From Gossypium raimondii (Eukaryota; Streptophyta; Magnoliopsida; Malvales; Malvaceae): a stretch of 64,000 bases of DNA. The position numbers were made by a program, and so were the translations under genes. The stretch is taken from the NCBI RefSeq assembly GCF_025698545.1, contig NC_068575.1, positions 57,731,980-57,795,979 of the forward strand, written 5' to 3'. This document shows, in pieces, positions 24,973 to 37,719 of this stretch. Below the pieces are notes generated by a model, which saw nothing but the letters and a program-made list of their open reading frames with translations, ran no database searches and was not told the DNA's origin. The number at the start of each line of letters is the position of its first letter. Position 1 is the first letter of the stretch.

Positions 24973-25860
24973 AAAATAATTTATCCTTATTTAGATACTT
25001 AATCTTTTGGCAAAGTCTTTTTATGAAGTTATGTGGGCTATCAAGAGGACCACCCTGTGAATCTGCTTAGATTCTTGATAGGGTCATTCAATAAGCTTGC
25101 TTGAGTTTTTAATAGAATTAAAAGACAAACCTATCAAAAATGATATTGGACTTGTTGAGGGTTCAACCCCTCGATAAGAAACTTGATAACAACACAACTC
25201 TTTCACTACTATATCAATACCTTATATTATATTTTAAAAATAAAAATAATACATATTGAATTTTTAATATTGTTTATTAACTTAAAAAGGGTTACTATAA
25301 TATCGTGTACCAAATTTTGATATTGATATTGAAATTAGTACTTGAAAATTGGCCCATAATTTTAAAATGTGGCATTTTAAGCAAATAAAAAATAGGCAGT
25401 TGTTGTCAATGGGGCAAAATACCAATAAAAGTCCTATTTTTTTTAAAAGTTACTGAAATGGGCTCATTAAAAAATTAATTACCGGAATGGTCCTATTTCC
25501 CCGAAAACGCGTCCACGTCAGCGTGTTATCAGGTGACGAAGTAGGAAAACGTGGACAAAGCGCTTCCTTGAGGAACTGTTTTGCCCGAGCGTGAACAGTA
25601 GCAACAGCTACTTTTTTTACCGTTGGTGACCCCCCCAACGGTCAAAAATATATATATAAACCCCCCTTTCATTTTTTCACACCTAAATCCTTTCTCTCAA
25701 TTTCTCTCCAATATTCTCTCAAATTCCTCTCAAATTCCTCTCAAAATCCTTTCAATTTCCTCTCAAATTCCTCTTAAAAAAGCTTTAAATTTTTTTTAAA
25801 AAAAGCTTTAATTTTATTTTTTTATTTTTTTAAATCATAAAAATTTGATCGTGTTAGCAA

Positions 25861-26464
25861 TGGCCGGAGAATTAATTCGTCTCGATAACAAGCACATATC
25901 CGTCGAACAAATGAAAATGGTAAGTGTTAAATTTAATTTTTAAATATTATTTAAGATTTTTTTGATTTATGTAATTTTAAATAATTTTTATTTTATTATA
26001 AATTTCTTATAATTTCTAAATAATTTTTATTTTATTATTTCTTATAAAAGTCTGTAGATCGGATATTGCAATGCTATATCAGTAATATGCATGGTCCTCC
26101 ATCACCGTTGGTAGAGAATTACCTACGAGAAGCGGGTTTTTGGCACGTGACGACTGTAGGTCGGGAATGCAAGTTGGACCCGAAACTCATCAGTACGTTG
26201 ATTGAGAGGTGGAGACCCGAGACACACACATTCCATATTCCATGTGGAGAATGCACTATCACTTTGCAAGACGTAAATTTTCAATTGGGATTGCCGGTGG
26301 ACGGGTAAACGGTCACCGGGTCTGTTCAATCAGGTGATTGGGGAGCGGTATGCTACAAGCTTTTGGGCACTATTCCGGAGAATATTAACAGAGGTAGGCT
26401 CGAGATGGGCTGGTTACGAGACACATTCCCGGAGCCGGATGATGATTCTACCGAACTGGAACGT
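25861..26464 (+). pseudogene. Plant mobile domain (PMD, MAIN-like) gene, 5' part only
   Basis: Exon 1 (25861-25920) encodes MAGELIRLDNKHISVEQMKM. A GT-AG intron follows, and exon 2 starts at 26051 with [18 protein letters not shown], then [32 protein letters not shown] and [18 protein letters not shown]. That is the aminotransferase-like/PMD domain of MAIN and MAIL1. One in-frame stop (26306-26308) follows, after which the frame continues recognisably (SVQSGDWGAVCYKLLG, MGWLRDTFPEP) until it breaks at the junction near 26464. In Arabidopsis MAIN/MAIL1 act in meristem maintenance and transposon silencing, and PMD genes also occur inside transposons. Here it is cargo or a component of the MULE and not functional. 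Confidence 0.8.
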
Positions 26465-27153
26465 ACGAGGTGCATCCACATCGGAGTCATCTTCTAACCC
26501 ACCATCATCTGCAACGTACGAGGTCCCCTCACCGGTGGACGTCGTAGAGAGTACATCATCCCTTCTTCTAGGCGTTTCATAACGTCCCCAATTGGATGTA
26601 GATTGCCAACCACTAGAAGTTGATGCCGTTCCCCAATACGTATTTCCAGCATCAAACATCGACCCACTGAGGTGCATGCCCCATCCACTGACAGAGTGTT
26701 GTGCAGGGGATGTGTATTCCATACCGCTACTAAACATGGGCTGTTCCGTATTTTGTAACCCACTAACTGAGTGTTGAGCAGGGGTCATGTATACCTCTCG
26801 AACAACAGTTGCAAGTGCATCATTTGGCGATATAAATTGTACATATAACTCCATATAAGGTGCTCTACTAGTGAGACAAGTCTGCACCATTGCCTCCAAG
26901 CTACGAGCACCTTTTATGTCAAACGAGTTATATGTCACCGGATCAACAGAATAACAAACTCGATACGTAATAGACAAAACTTTCATTGGCGTCGTTCCGA
27001 ATATTTTACGCTAATTCTTTTACGAAGTTCTGTCAAATCTATATTCTGGTTAAAAACCAGTCGCACTGTATCCTCCAATAAAAAAATAACACCGTTCTCG
27101 GTGTGACGAACCTCACCATCATAGTAAATAACAGCACTAATACGTTCACTCAT
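26465..27153 (-). pseudogene. MULE transposase (MURA-like) N-terminal region, truncated
   Basis: Read from 27153 it begins MSERISAVIYYDGEVRHTEN and continues through VRLVFNQNIDLTELRKRI. It then meets one frameshift near 27010, after which TPMKVLSITYRVCYSVDP and the repeats 'MTPAQHSVSGLQNTEQ' and 'TSPAQHSVSGWGMH' stay open to the deletion junction at about 26465. The DNA-binding, DDE catalytic and SWIM zinc-finger parts are absent. It is better preserved than the copy at 1-1150 and shows serine where that copy has its internal stop. Confidence 0.75.
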
Positions 27154-27249
27154 TTTCAATTTCTATCCTTCTTAGGCTCTCTAAATTTTTTTTGCTGTAA
27201 CTTATGCAATCTGAGAAAAAAATTTGCTTCATTTATAGCCTCAAGCCAA

Positions 27250-27545
27250 ACAGGAGCTACTGTAACAAAAGCGCGTCCACGTGGGAGCTTCTTTCAGTAC
27301 TTTTGCTGACAAAGCATCCTGCTTAAAGCGTTTTTGACACTATTTGCTTAGAAACGTCTACTCAAAATTATTTTTTCAGGAGCTATTGTAGCAAAAGCGC
27401 GACCACGTGGGAGCTTCTTTTAGTACTTTTACTGACAAAGCATCCTGCTTAAAGCGTTTTTGACACTATTTGCTCAGAAACGTCTTCTCGAAATTATTTT
27501 TTCAGGAGCTACTGTAGCAAAAAAGCGTCCATGTGGGAGCTTTTT
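27250..27545. repeat. Tandem repeat, about 2.3 units of about 125 bp, in the second MULE
   Basis: Units read 'gagctactgtagcaaaagcg', 'gtccacgtgggagcttcttt', 'gacaaagcatcctgcttaaa', 'ttgctcagaaacgtct' and 'attattttttcagg'. It is homologous to the array at 1256-1830 and sits in the same place relative to the transposase start. Confidence 0.85.
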
Positions 27546-28104
27546 TAAATTAACACTAAACCCTAATATAATTTTTTTTAAAAATTAATTAATTTACTCA
27601 AGTAACCCTAAACCCTAATTTAATTGATTTTTTCTTTAAAAACCATGAACATGAAACCTAACCCAATTTTGAAAATTTTATAATTAATTTAATTAATAAA
27701 CCCTAAACCCTAATCCCTTATTTATTTAATTTTTTCTTTAAAACCCTAAACTTAAAAACCACAAAACCCTAACCAGCAGGAGACACGGGCAAAACTTGTC
27801 CTTGAGGGCGCGCTTTATGTCCACGTAGGCAGAGCGCTCCCTTGAGGCAGCGTTTTCCTGCCTCGTCAGCTGACAATGCACTGACGTGGACGTGTTTTCA
27901 GGGAATTGGACCATTCCTGTAATTAATTTTTTAATGGGCCCATTTCAGTAAATTTTTTAAAAAAAAGGACTTTTATTGGTATTTTACCCTTATTGATGTG
28001 TTATTTTAAAATATTTTAATTTCACATTTATTTTTCTAATTAGCGAAAAAATCATCCTATTTGAACAAAAATGATTGGAGTAAAGAATGGTGGAGAGTGG
28101 GGAA

Positions 28105-28536
28105 TAGAGGTGCTCATGGGCCGGGCGGTCCGGCCTGGCCCGACGGCCCACCCAAAATATGGGAGGGTTCGAGTAAAAATATAGGCCCGAAATATGAGTT
28201 TGGGCAAAAAAAGAGGCTTGTATAGAAAACGACCCGGGCCTCGGGCACCACTTTTTTGGCCCGGGCTCGACCTGGCCCGACCCGAATATAATAAATATAT
28301 TTTTATTTTTTAAATTTTAAAATATTTTTAAAATACTTTTTTTATTTTTAAAATAATTTTTTAGTGTTTATTAAAAAATGGGCCGGGCCGGGCCGGGCTC
28401 GGGCTTAGAAATTTGTTCCTAGACCGGGATTGACAAAATTTTAGGCCCATATTTCGGGCTGGGCCGGGGCCGGGCCTAGGACGCGAGCCAAAAAATTTTT
28501 CTAAACCCGGCCTGGCCCGGCCCATGAGCACCTCTA
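28105..28536. mobile_element. hAT-type MITE, 432 bp, with perfect 8-bp target duplication
   Basis: It begins TAGAGGTGCTCATGGGCCGG and ends CCGGCCCATGAGCACCTCTA, terminal inverted repeats of about 20 bp whose first bases fit the YARNG rule of hAT ends. It is flanked by the perfect 8-bp duplication GTGGGGAA (28097-28104 and 28537-28544). The arms are very GC-rich (GGCCCGGG runs) around an AT-rich centre, and it has no coding capacity. Perfect ends and duplication suggest a fairly recent insertion. Confidence 0.92.
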
Positions 28537-28544
28537 GTGGGGAA

Positions 28545-30075
28545 GGGGCAGGGAATACAATCTAGGTTTCTTGAGAAATGAAATTTAGCGTGGGCGAAAG
28601 ATGCAAACAATTCATAACATTGGGGTGGAAATGATTTGGTTACTACAGGAAAAAAAGACCATCAAAAAGGAGAAAATGGTGAAAGGATCGAGGGAGTGAG
28701 AAAAAGATTCATTAAATGAGGTATTAGTTGAATCAATAGTTTATATGGGCGTAAAGTTTTAGATTTCGAACATTGACCAAAATTTTATGACAAAATTTTC
28801 ATCAATGTTTCAAATAAATTGTCACAAATGTTTATAGCTTAATTGAATACACAATGTATTGATAAGATATAGTGATAGATTCTCATAATAGGAATACAAA
28901 AAATCGTAAAAATAGAGTGATTCAGTATCGTAAAATATGTGAAAAATTGTTAGATTTGAGAAATTAAAAGATTTCTTATTTTATTATCAAAGCATTTATA
29001 GATAGAGAGGGGTAAGATGTAGGCCCCAAGCCCTCCAACTATTGAGTATAAACATTGTGATAATGTGATAAGTGTTAGTCTAAAATGTTGTTAAAATTGA
29101 CTTGAATGAATAAGATAAGTGAGTTATTGGATGTAACAGATTGATATGTGTCATCAAAAGTTTTTTAATATATTTTTTACAAATTGTGTGGGTCTCAAAA
29201 TATATAATGCTCAGATGAAGACTCCAAGGGTTGAGCCTTTCGAGTGAAGTAGCAAGAAGGCTACGGCACCGTAGCTTGGGTAAGGACGAGAGGATAGACC
29301 TCTATGACAATAGATCGCTTTGATAATAAAAGGAAATCTAAATACTAAAATTATAAAATATGAATGTATAATAATTGTCCAAATACATGAAAAAATTATA
29401 AAATATTGATTCAATTAGTATCACTAAAATTTATTGAAAAAATGGTTAAATCTCTCATTAAAAATATATATCAATATTACACAAGTACTTGATAAGCGTT
29501 CACTAAAAATGTTATATATTCAACTCATAACCTATAGCATTATTGAGATTGAACTTTTAGCCAGTATGACCTATACACTATAGTCTATAGCACCTGAGTT
29601 AAATCCCATTCTTTTCGCAGCCACAGCATCGTTGTTCTCTCGGTAGGCAATAACGAGTTAATTTTTTTTTTTAACTCTAATCGAATAATCTACCAACTCA
29701 ACTGTTTCCAAAATGACTGGATCTTGTTTTTAGCCACTTAAACTTTCACAGCTTTCCGATAAAACGACAAACCCAAGTTTAACCCTAAAATTAACTCCTC
29801 CTTTGCTCCTTTTTTCCGCTCGTGGACCTCAAAGAACTCCCTCACCGTCAATCGCCGTCCTCCCAAAAGGAAAACATAAAAAAATCTCGGCCACCGCTGC
29901 CGCTGCCGCCATTGGAGTCTTCTTTGACGGCCGCTTCCTCGAAATTTCTCCTGCAAACATCTTCACTTACCTGAAGATGGTGTTGTAGACACGGTCAATT
30001 TGTATTTCAATTCAACACCTCCAAGGCCTTAAACAATTCATAAACAGTTGCTTTGCTGAAGTGCACTTTTCTGCA
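28545..30075. other. Intergenic DNA and probable 5' leader of HISN4
   Basis: 28545-29590 is AT-rich without a gene. A GC-richer patch at 29210-29320 ('aaggctacggcaccgtagc') has a short self-complementary core GCTACGGCACCGTAGC but no assignable identity. The C-rich stretch 29760-30060, just before the HISN4 start, probably holds promoter and leader. It has short ORFs on both strands with Ala- or Arg-rich low-complexity products that I do not believe are genes. Confidence 0.5.
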
Positions 30076-33000
30076 ATGGAGGGGGTGGCATGTGCTTCCT
30101 TTACGAGCTCCGCGTCAAAATCATTGTCATTTTCTCTTTCGCAATCTTCTATCATAACACTCCGCCAAAACTATCACAACAATACTCTAAAATCAAAATC
30201 TCCTAGAAAACTTGTAATCCGCGCTTCATCTGGTTCCAGTTCTGGTACTTCCTTTCATGAATTTGGCGATAGTTCTAGTTCTAGTTCTCCAAGTGCTATT
30301 TAAAAAAAAATTGGTTTTCTTTTAGGTTCGGTTGTGACGTTGCTTGATTATGGAGCTGGAAATGTTAGGAGTGTAAGGAATGCGATTCGATATCTTGGCT
30401 ACGAGATAGAGGATGTAAGTCATTTTAGCTTACTTTTCTTTTTCTGTAATTGATTACTATTTTTATTTATTGAAAAGTTCAAGACTTTATTCAGATTGAT
30501 TAAATGTTTACATTCAATTTTGTTAGAGTAGCGTCTATATTTAGAATAAGAATCTAATATAAAAATTTTATTAGATAGAGAGTAGAAACAGAGGTGCTGA
30601 ACTATAAAAAAGATTGTTTCATTTTGATTGTTCTTGTGATCTTCATGTCCGATACACACTTTTCCTAAAGTACTCATGTATTACAATCACATATAGACAT
30701 GGGTATAGGGTATGATTCCTCCAATATATTCAAAGACTTGGAAAAGAACTTAGTATACTCATATTGGATACATACACGAATGAAATTTGCTAAGCATTAC
30801 TAACTATTTCCTACAAAAATGAAATTTCATAGGGAGTTTTTGTTATAATTTTCTTTTTTCCTCTGTATGAAGTATGTGGTGGCATGATTTTAAGAATGTT
30901 ATGATTTGTATCAATTTAGTTTCAATTGCATTTCAAAGAAGTATGCATAATAAGTAATAGGTGTGTTATTTCTTTTGAATTCAAATGTAGGTGCGAACTC
31001 CAAAAGACATTTTGAACGCAGACCGCCTTATCTTTCCTGGTGTCGGGGCATTTGCTTCTGCCATGGATGTATTGACCAAGACCGGGTATTAGTTTTTATT
31101 ACTTTTGTTTATGAAAATAATTATTGAGAGCAGTTCCTTTTTGGTCATTTTAACTTACTATTCGAACTATTTGTCCATGCATGGATTTTGGACGTGGAAG
31201 AACTAATATTAGAAAATTTCTTGCATTAGCATACTTCTTGGTCCGTGAACGTGCTATGTAAAGAACTTTAGGCTGATTTCTAAGAAACCTATGTATGAGG
31301 CTTCAGGGTTTTGTCTCTTCTTCTTTTTTACTTCATCTATTTGAAGGATTCAGTTAAGAAAATTGTCAAAAACCAGAATCATATGGCTATCTTAGATCAT
31401 AGGTCTAAGCTTAGAAATGGTTGATAATTTCAGTTGTCATGATACTGATATTCGCATTTCTTTTACTCCAGTTGTCTTGTGCATATAAATTTTGAGTTGA
31501 AATCAAGGTGGAAAGAAGCTGAGGTCAAAATAATAAATTTTACTAATTAGAAATATGATCATAATCTTTGCAAATTCTTGAATAAGAAAATTCTTTTTCT
31601 CCTTGTTTTCTAGAAGCTTGTTTCAAAGGTCTTTATGACTTTTTTCTTGAATAAAGTGATTTGATCTTATTAGTCGGGCAAAATGAGAAAGCAATTTATT
31701 GTGGGAGCTCTAGAGAATTTGGTCTTCCTTTTAGAGACTGCATTCTTTAGAACTTGCTTCTGTTTTCTTGTGGGAGCTCTGCAGAATTTTTATCAGTATC
31801 TTCTTCTTTTCCAATTCTGTTGGATTTGTTGTGGGAGTTATAAAGGCCTTATTCTGATCATCATCCTTGAATTTGTGTACTTTTCAGTGATTTCGATTCT
31901 TTAATTATTTTTCTTAGTTGCGTGTGTCAAATGGCTTTGGGGACACTCCTTTTGTAGTGATAAGTGAGAGAGTTCTCTAGTAACTTGTTCTTTTTTTACT
32001 TTTCTTCCCTTACAAATTATTGTAACTAGAGATATATAACTATTCAGAGATCAAATCTGATTGGATGATCCTTGAGCTTTTGAAAGTTGATTGGCAAACC
32101 ATGTGTCTTTATATTATTTTGCCAGTGGCTTGTAAAACTGCAATTAATCTATTTAGTATCACTAATAAAATTCAAAGAAAAATTCGAACATATACCACTT
32201 TGTAGTTGACTGAAAATTTTATTCGTACAAACTTTTTAATGATAACTAATTATCTCTTTTATTTAAATCAATTTTAATAACTTAGTGAAAATTGTCAGCT
32301 TAGAAGTTTCCATTTGTCATTTTCTGCAGGATGGCTGAAGCACTATGTACCCATATAGAAAACGATCGCCCATTTCTAGGCATTTGTCTTGGACTTCAAC
32401 TGCTTTTTGACTCTAGTGAAGAGAATGGACCAGGTCAATTTTCAAACAACTCCATTTTTTTTGTAAAATTTTGAAAGACCTATGTATATATGATTTTAAT
32501 GATTAGGACTTGATAAAGTTTCTGCACTGGTAGAAAATATGTCATGACTACTTTCCTGGATGTATGTTATGTTAGATTATGTAGTACATGAAGAAGAAGG
32601 ATCGGCAGGAAAAAAAAGGAAAAACAATTAGTCTTCCTTTTGCAAATGAAAAAATTTCGGATATTTTCTTTGTAGTATGTTTTCATTTATTTTCTAGTTT
32701 TTAACTTTTCAGCTTGATTCCATGGTGCATTTGTTTCAGTGAATGGTCTCGGCTTGATCCCTGGTGTGGTTGGGCGGTTTAACTCTTTGAATGGTTTTAG
32801 AGTGCCCCATATTGGCTGGAATGCCTTGCAAATTGCAAAAGACTCTGAAATTTTGGACGACATTGGAGATCGCCATGTCTACTTTGTTCACTCTTATCGT
32901 GCCATGCCAGTATTCTCTTTTTTGTCTGCCTCGTCATTATTTTGTAACACTTGCTCATTAATGTGCCTATTGCAAAAGCTACTAATAATCATACCTCGTG

Positions 33001-36000
33001 ATCTTTGGTAACCTATTTTCTCATTTTCTTTGTAGTCCAATGATAATAAAGAATGGGTTTCATCTACATGCAATTACGGTGATGATTTTATAGCATCTAT
33101 TAGAAGGGGAAATGTGCATGCAGTTCAGTTCCATCCAGAGAAGAGTGGAGGCAAGATATTTGTGCTCTTAGTAGTTATTTTTTCATTGCATGTTTCAAAT
33201 TTCATATTGTGCAAGTTTCTTCTTGTTGGCCTGGGAATGGCTTGTTCACATGCATATCTCTATTTAACAATGTTTCCCTTTAAGATTGGCATCTCCTAGG
33301 TTTCTGTGTTTGTGTGAAATAATAATAATATAATCCTATTTATGATATCAACATGAGTACATGACGATCATCAAAAGCAGAATTTTTAAGGTGTTTGTCC
33401 TGACTTAGGAAGTTGGTTCATATTTTTTCCAACGTAATTATTTGGTCCATCTGATTGTTGAACAAGTTTCTCCTCCTCCTCCTCCTCCTCCTTGTTGTTG
33501 TCATGAACAAATGTCAGACAATAAGAGCTTACCTGTTCATTGACAATTGGTTCATTGATAAAATTGTTTCAGATGTTGGTCTTTCTGTATTGAGAAGGTT
33601 CCTAAATCCAAAATCACAAGGGTCAAAGGTAGTCTTTGTGTCATTGGTTTAATTCATCTAGCAATTTTTATCAACCTTTACTCATCCATTTAACAATCTG
33701 AATGATTTGCTTGACTCAGAAGCCTACTCAGGGGAAAGCTTCAAAACTTGCTAAGAGGGTAATAGCTTCTGAATCTCGAACTATTTTGCATGTTTTTCTT
33801 GATTTTATTTTCTATGCACCTGCTTCACTTTTGGATAGATTTTAATTACATAGCTCTAGATAGAACTATTGACATTTTCTGTTTGATTTTGTGGTTCATA
33901 TGGCTCTTACCTGAGATATTGTTTCATTCAGGTGATCGCTTGTCTTGATGTTAGAACAAATGATAAAGGGGATCTTGTTGTAACCAAAGGAGACCAATAT
34001 GATGTAAGAGAGCAGACAAAAGAGAATGAGGTGAGTGAGAGATCATACATTGCTCTAATTCCATGATCTCGTTGATCTTAGTTTTGGATTGGTGGAGGCC
34101 TAAATTAAATTTTTAATTTTGCCTACCAATGCATCATGATACCATAAATGACAAAAATGGATGTGCCCTTAGATATGAGAGCATATTAGAGTTAAATTAT
34201 GTTTGTTTGATAGTTTTCTTCTTGATCTCCTATAGATTAATACTTGGATTTGGATGCTGTTTTAACTCATCAAAAACTTTATAGGTGAGAAACCTTGGTA
34301 AGCCAGTAGAGCTTGCTGGACAGTATTACCAAGATGGGGCCGATGAGGTATTTATAGCTTTGATTTTCTGTTTATATTGCAATATCAGTAGTCATTTAGC
34401 CTCTCTGGAGTTTCTTTTATACTTTGAATTATTGATTCTTCTGTATTTCAAAATTCAGGTCAGCTTTTTGAACATTACTGGATTCCGTGATTTCCCATTA
34501 GGCGATTTACCAATGTTGCAGGTTTTTCACTTTTAATTATAAACATATTTTGACATAGCATTTTTCATTTATTCTTTAGTGTTTATATATTTAAAATACG
34601 GATATTTATATCGATTTCCATGCTTTGCAGGTATTAAGGCACACATCAGAAAATGTTTTTGTCCCACTAACAGTTGGAGGTGGTATACGGGATTTTACTG
34701 ATGCAAATGGAAGGTCTGCCTCTATTTTCTACAGTAATCTAGTTTTCATGTATCTTACAATTAAGACTTAATCTCTGTTCAAATGATTTATGAAGCATTT
34801 CCTGATAATGGTTTCAGTGATCTTTGTGTAATTAACTGGCCCAATTTTGTATATAAATGTATATTGATTTTCAGGTACTATTCTAGTTTGGAAGTTGCTT
34901 CAGAGTATTTTAGGTCCGGGGCTGATAAAATATCCATTGGAAGTGATGCAGTTTATGCAGCAGAAGAATATATAAAAACCAAAGTATGCAATACAACCTC
35001 ATTAAAACTTTACAACTTATAACATGTGAAGTTAAGATGGTTATACAAGCATAGGTGTAACTACTAATAGTTCTGCAAATGCTTGTTTCAGGTAAAGACA
35101 GGAAAGAGCAGCTTAGAACAAATTTCTAAAGTTTATGGAAATCAGGTGATTGCTGGTCTTGTTTTTGATGTGTTGGCACTGACACAAATATGCATCCATG
35201 TATATTTTGTTAATCTTCCATGGTCTCATTCTGAAGTTTTTCCTGCTTGTTACTTGTCATTTGCCATAAAATGACAAAAAAAAAATTAGAGGAAAAATAA
35301 ATGTTAAAGAACAAATGAAAACTTACAAGTTGTAGATGGTTTTATGAGAGTTCTAAACCATATTACCCGACTCGGGTGTGTCAAATACATACTCGTGTCC
35401 AAATAGAGGATCTTTCGAAGGTTATACATACCCTATACCCATGTTGCTAATTTTTGCTATTACTTGTAAGCCAAATTTTGATTTATCATTTTGGCCACTT
35501 GATTACATATGCACTATCCAGAGTGAATTTTTTTGAGTTAATTGAATATTTATTTGACAGGCAGTGGTTGTAAGCATTGATCCTCGTAGGGTGTATGTTC
35601 AAGGTCCTAATGATGTGCAGTTCAAGACTATACGGGTCCCAAAACCAGGTAATAAGGATTTTACTGTTTATGGTTTTACCATTGTCTGAGAGTTTGCATT
35701 TTTTCCATTGAAAATCTTGCTGTGTGTGAACAGAAGATAAAAAAATTTCTAGAGACATTTCCGGAGAATGTTTACCCTTTTTTTAGATTTCACAAGAATC
35801 GTTGATTAGAATATGTCTTTTCTTGTGTTTAGGTCCAAATGGAGAAGAATATGCTTGGTATCAGTGTACGGTAAGTTTCCTTGCTCCCTACCTTTTTGCA
35901 TGATCTTTGATAAAGCATTTATCTAGACGAACTTTTTAAACTAGATGTATGCATTAACCAATCATAAAAATTAAATCTTATTCAAAGCAAGCAAATACCT

Positions 36001-37719
36001 CTTGTAAAACCAAAAAAAGCTCATCAAACACTAATAACCAATCAAAAAGCGTACTTAAAACCTAGGATTCAAATGCATCTTATACCCATTCACGTCATCA
36101 CAATTATGTTTTTGCCGATCAGTGGGCGACCATTGGCTTAAGTAGCCCTTAAAAGAGGATAAGAAAAAGGAAGACAGAAAACACATGAAGATGTGGCATC
36201 AGATCAGATCTTGACCATGAGCATGGAGAAACTATGTTAATCAGGCTCAGGGATAAATGTCTGATAAGATGTGTCCAACACAAGTAATCTCTCTTTGTTC
36301 TATGTTCCACCGAACATCTGGAAGATCACACCCCATACCCATATTTGAATATGTGTTAGACACTTTCAGGAAAATGAGAAGTCTTAACACAGTGAAGAAT
36401 GAAGAGAGTCGAGGGAAAGAAAGAAAAAGAAAAAATGTAGGCCTATGTGTTAAGCTTGTGATGATCATATAAAATCCTGAATATTCAGTGAAATCTGAAT
36501 GTGCAAGAATAACAAAAGAAATGCCGAGATAGGAAAAGGCAATTAGCTTGAAGGTGCAAACTAAATAATGCAATGCTATAACGAACAATAGCATCTAAGG
36601 TACGCACAAACTGACACTATTCTATGGTTCAAGTGCAAGTTCAAGCACACCAACAAAGAAATATCTTGCAAAGCTCAACATGCAAACCTTACATGTCATT
36701 TTGTACTGCACCTGAAATGTTGTCTTTAATGGTATCCAAATACTAAAAACCAAGAAATTGAGAATTTATCCTTTGAATCACAATAGCCACTGCCTGCCTC
36801 AACCATACACCCAGATAAAATATTATCATTTTGCATTTTAACTGTAGCAACATGAATCACGTTACATTCCTGGAGATTGTTTAGTTGCTTAATATGTTTA
36901 TAAACAATACATAATGATTAAATAATCATTAGTTTGTTGCATATATTTCAAAAGTCTTTTAATTTACGTGTAGTTTAAATGGCTTTATGTTCCTAAGGTT
37001 AATGGTGGGCGAGAAGGGCGATCAATTGGAGCTTACGAGCTTGCGAAAGTTGTTGAAGAACTGGGAGCTGGAGAAATACTATTGAACTGCATTGATTGCG
37101 ACGGTATAAACAACTTCCTCGTCACTCATAATTCGCCTTAATAAGTAATTGTTGACAACACAACATTAACATTTCAGATAATCACTCTCTGTTTTAAAAA
37201 TTATGTCAAGAGTCTTTTATTTACATTTACAACCAGTGGTTAAGTGCTATTGACAATATGCTATTGAGTATGCCAGCTTTTCTCTGATTAAATGGTAGGA
37301 GATGTATTATTATATACTTGTGATATTCTGTTTAACCTGGTAGAGATTTGGTTTATTCTTCTTATGTTTGTTTTAATGCCTACTTGCTGACTTTACAGGT
37401 CAAGGAAAAGGGTTTGATATTGATTTAATAAAGCTGATATCTGATGCTGTCAGCATCCCTGTAATTGCAAGTAGCGGTGCTGGTGCTGTTGAACACTTCT
37501 CAGAGGTATTCATGAAAACAAATGCATCAGCTGCTCTTGCTGCTGGCATTTTCCATCGGAAGGAGGTAATTATTTAATTTTTTTTACAGTTTCAGGGTTT
37601 TCCAGTTTGATGAATGAGATTAAATTTTGATTACATTCCTTCGGTTCATTGGGTTTTAGGTGCCCATTCAGTCTGTAAAAGCACACTTGTTGAAGGAAGG
37701 CATTGAAGTAAGGATATGA
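30076..37719 (+). CDS. HISN4: Imidazole glycerol phosphate synthase hisHF, chloroplastic
   Basis: Nineteen exons join in phase to 604 residues: 30076-30292, 30326-30414, 30991-31085, 32330-32433, 32740-32909, 33036-33150, 33573-33628, 33720-33758, 33932-34030, 34285-34347, 34459-34521, 34631-34713, 34875-34983, 35092-35145, 35561-35648, 35833-35870, 36998-37103, 37399-37565, 37660-37719. A Ser-rich transit peptide of about 55 residues precedes a class I glutamine amidotransferase (HisH) with Cys153 in GICLGLQ and His258/Glu260 in FHPEKSG. The HisF barrel follows with Asp301 (ACLDVR), TVGGGIRD and Asp459 (SIDPRR). The enzyme makes imidazole glycerol phosphate and AICAR from PRFAR and glutamine, in histidine synthesis. 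Intron 6 (33151-33572) has a GC donor. The GTG at 30061 is not the start. Confidence 0.97.
33471..33492. repeat. (CCT)n microsatellite in HISN4 intron 6
   Basis: About seven CCT/CTC units precede 'ttgttgttg', within the GC-AG intron and about 80 bases before its acceptor at 33571-33572, adding to a pyrimidine-rich tract. Confidence 0.9.

Larger units (their letters stand above)
25412..27989. mobile_element. Deleted Mutator-like element with terminal inverted repeats, PMD and transposase remnants
   Basis: The terminal inverted repeats are about 85 to 90 bp: the left runs from GGGCAAAATACCAATAAAAG (25412) to near 25500, and the right from about 27900 to ...ATTGGTATTTTACCC (27989). The flanking 9 bases (TTGTCAATG and TTATTGATG) match at six positions, consistent with an aged 9-bp MULE duplication. 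Inside, a plant mobile domain gene runs rightwards (25861-26464) and a MURA-like gene leftwards (27153-26465), meeting at a deletion junction near 26464, followed by a 2.3-unit tandem array. Both genes have lost their 3' parts, so the element is non-autonomous. It shares ends, array and transposase with the element at 1-2245. Confidence 0.85.

Noticed and set aside
25450-25638. Minus-strand ORF at the left end of the second MULE
   Set aside because: Lies across the terminal inverted repeat and subterminal region; no family resemblance.
29210-29320. Organelle DNA insertion
   Set aside because: The patch is GC-richer and has a short palindrome, but I cannot tie it to a mitochondrial or chloroplast gene.
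29738-29988. Opposing ORFs upstream of HISN4
   Set aside because: Low-complexity Arg- and Ala-rich products on both strands of a C-rich leader; no domain, and position fits promoter and leader.
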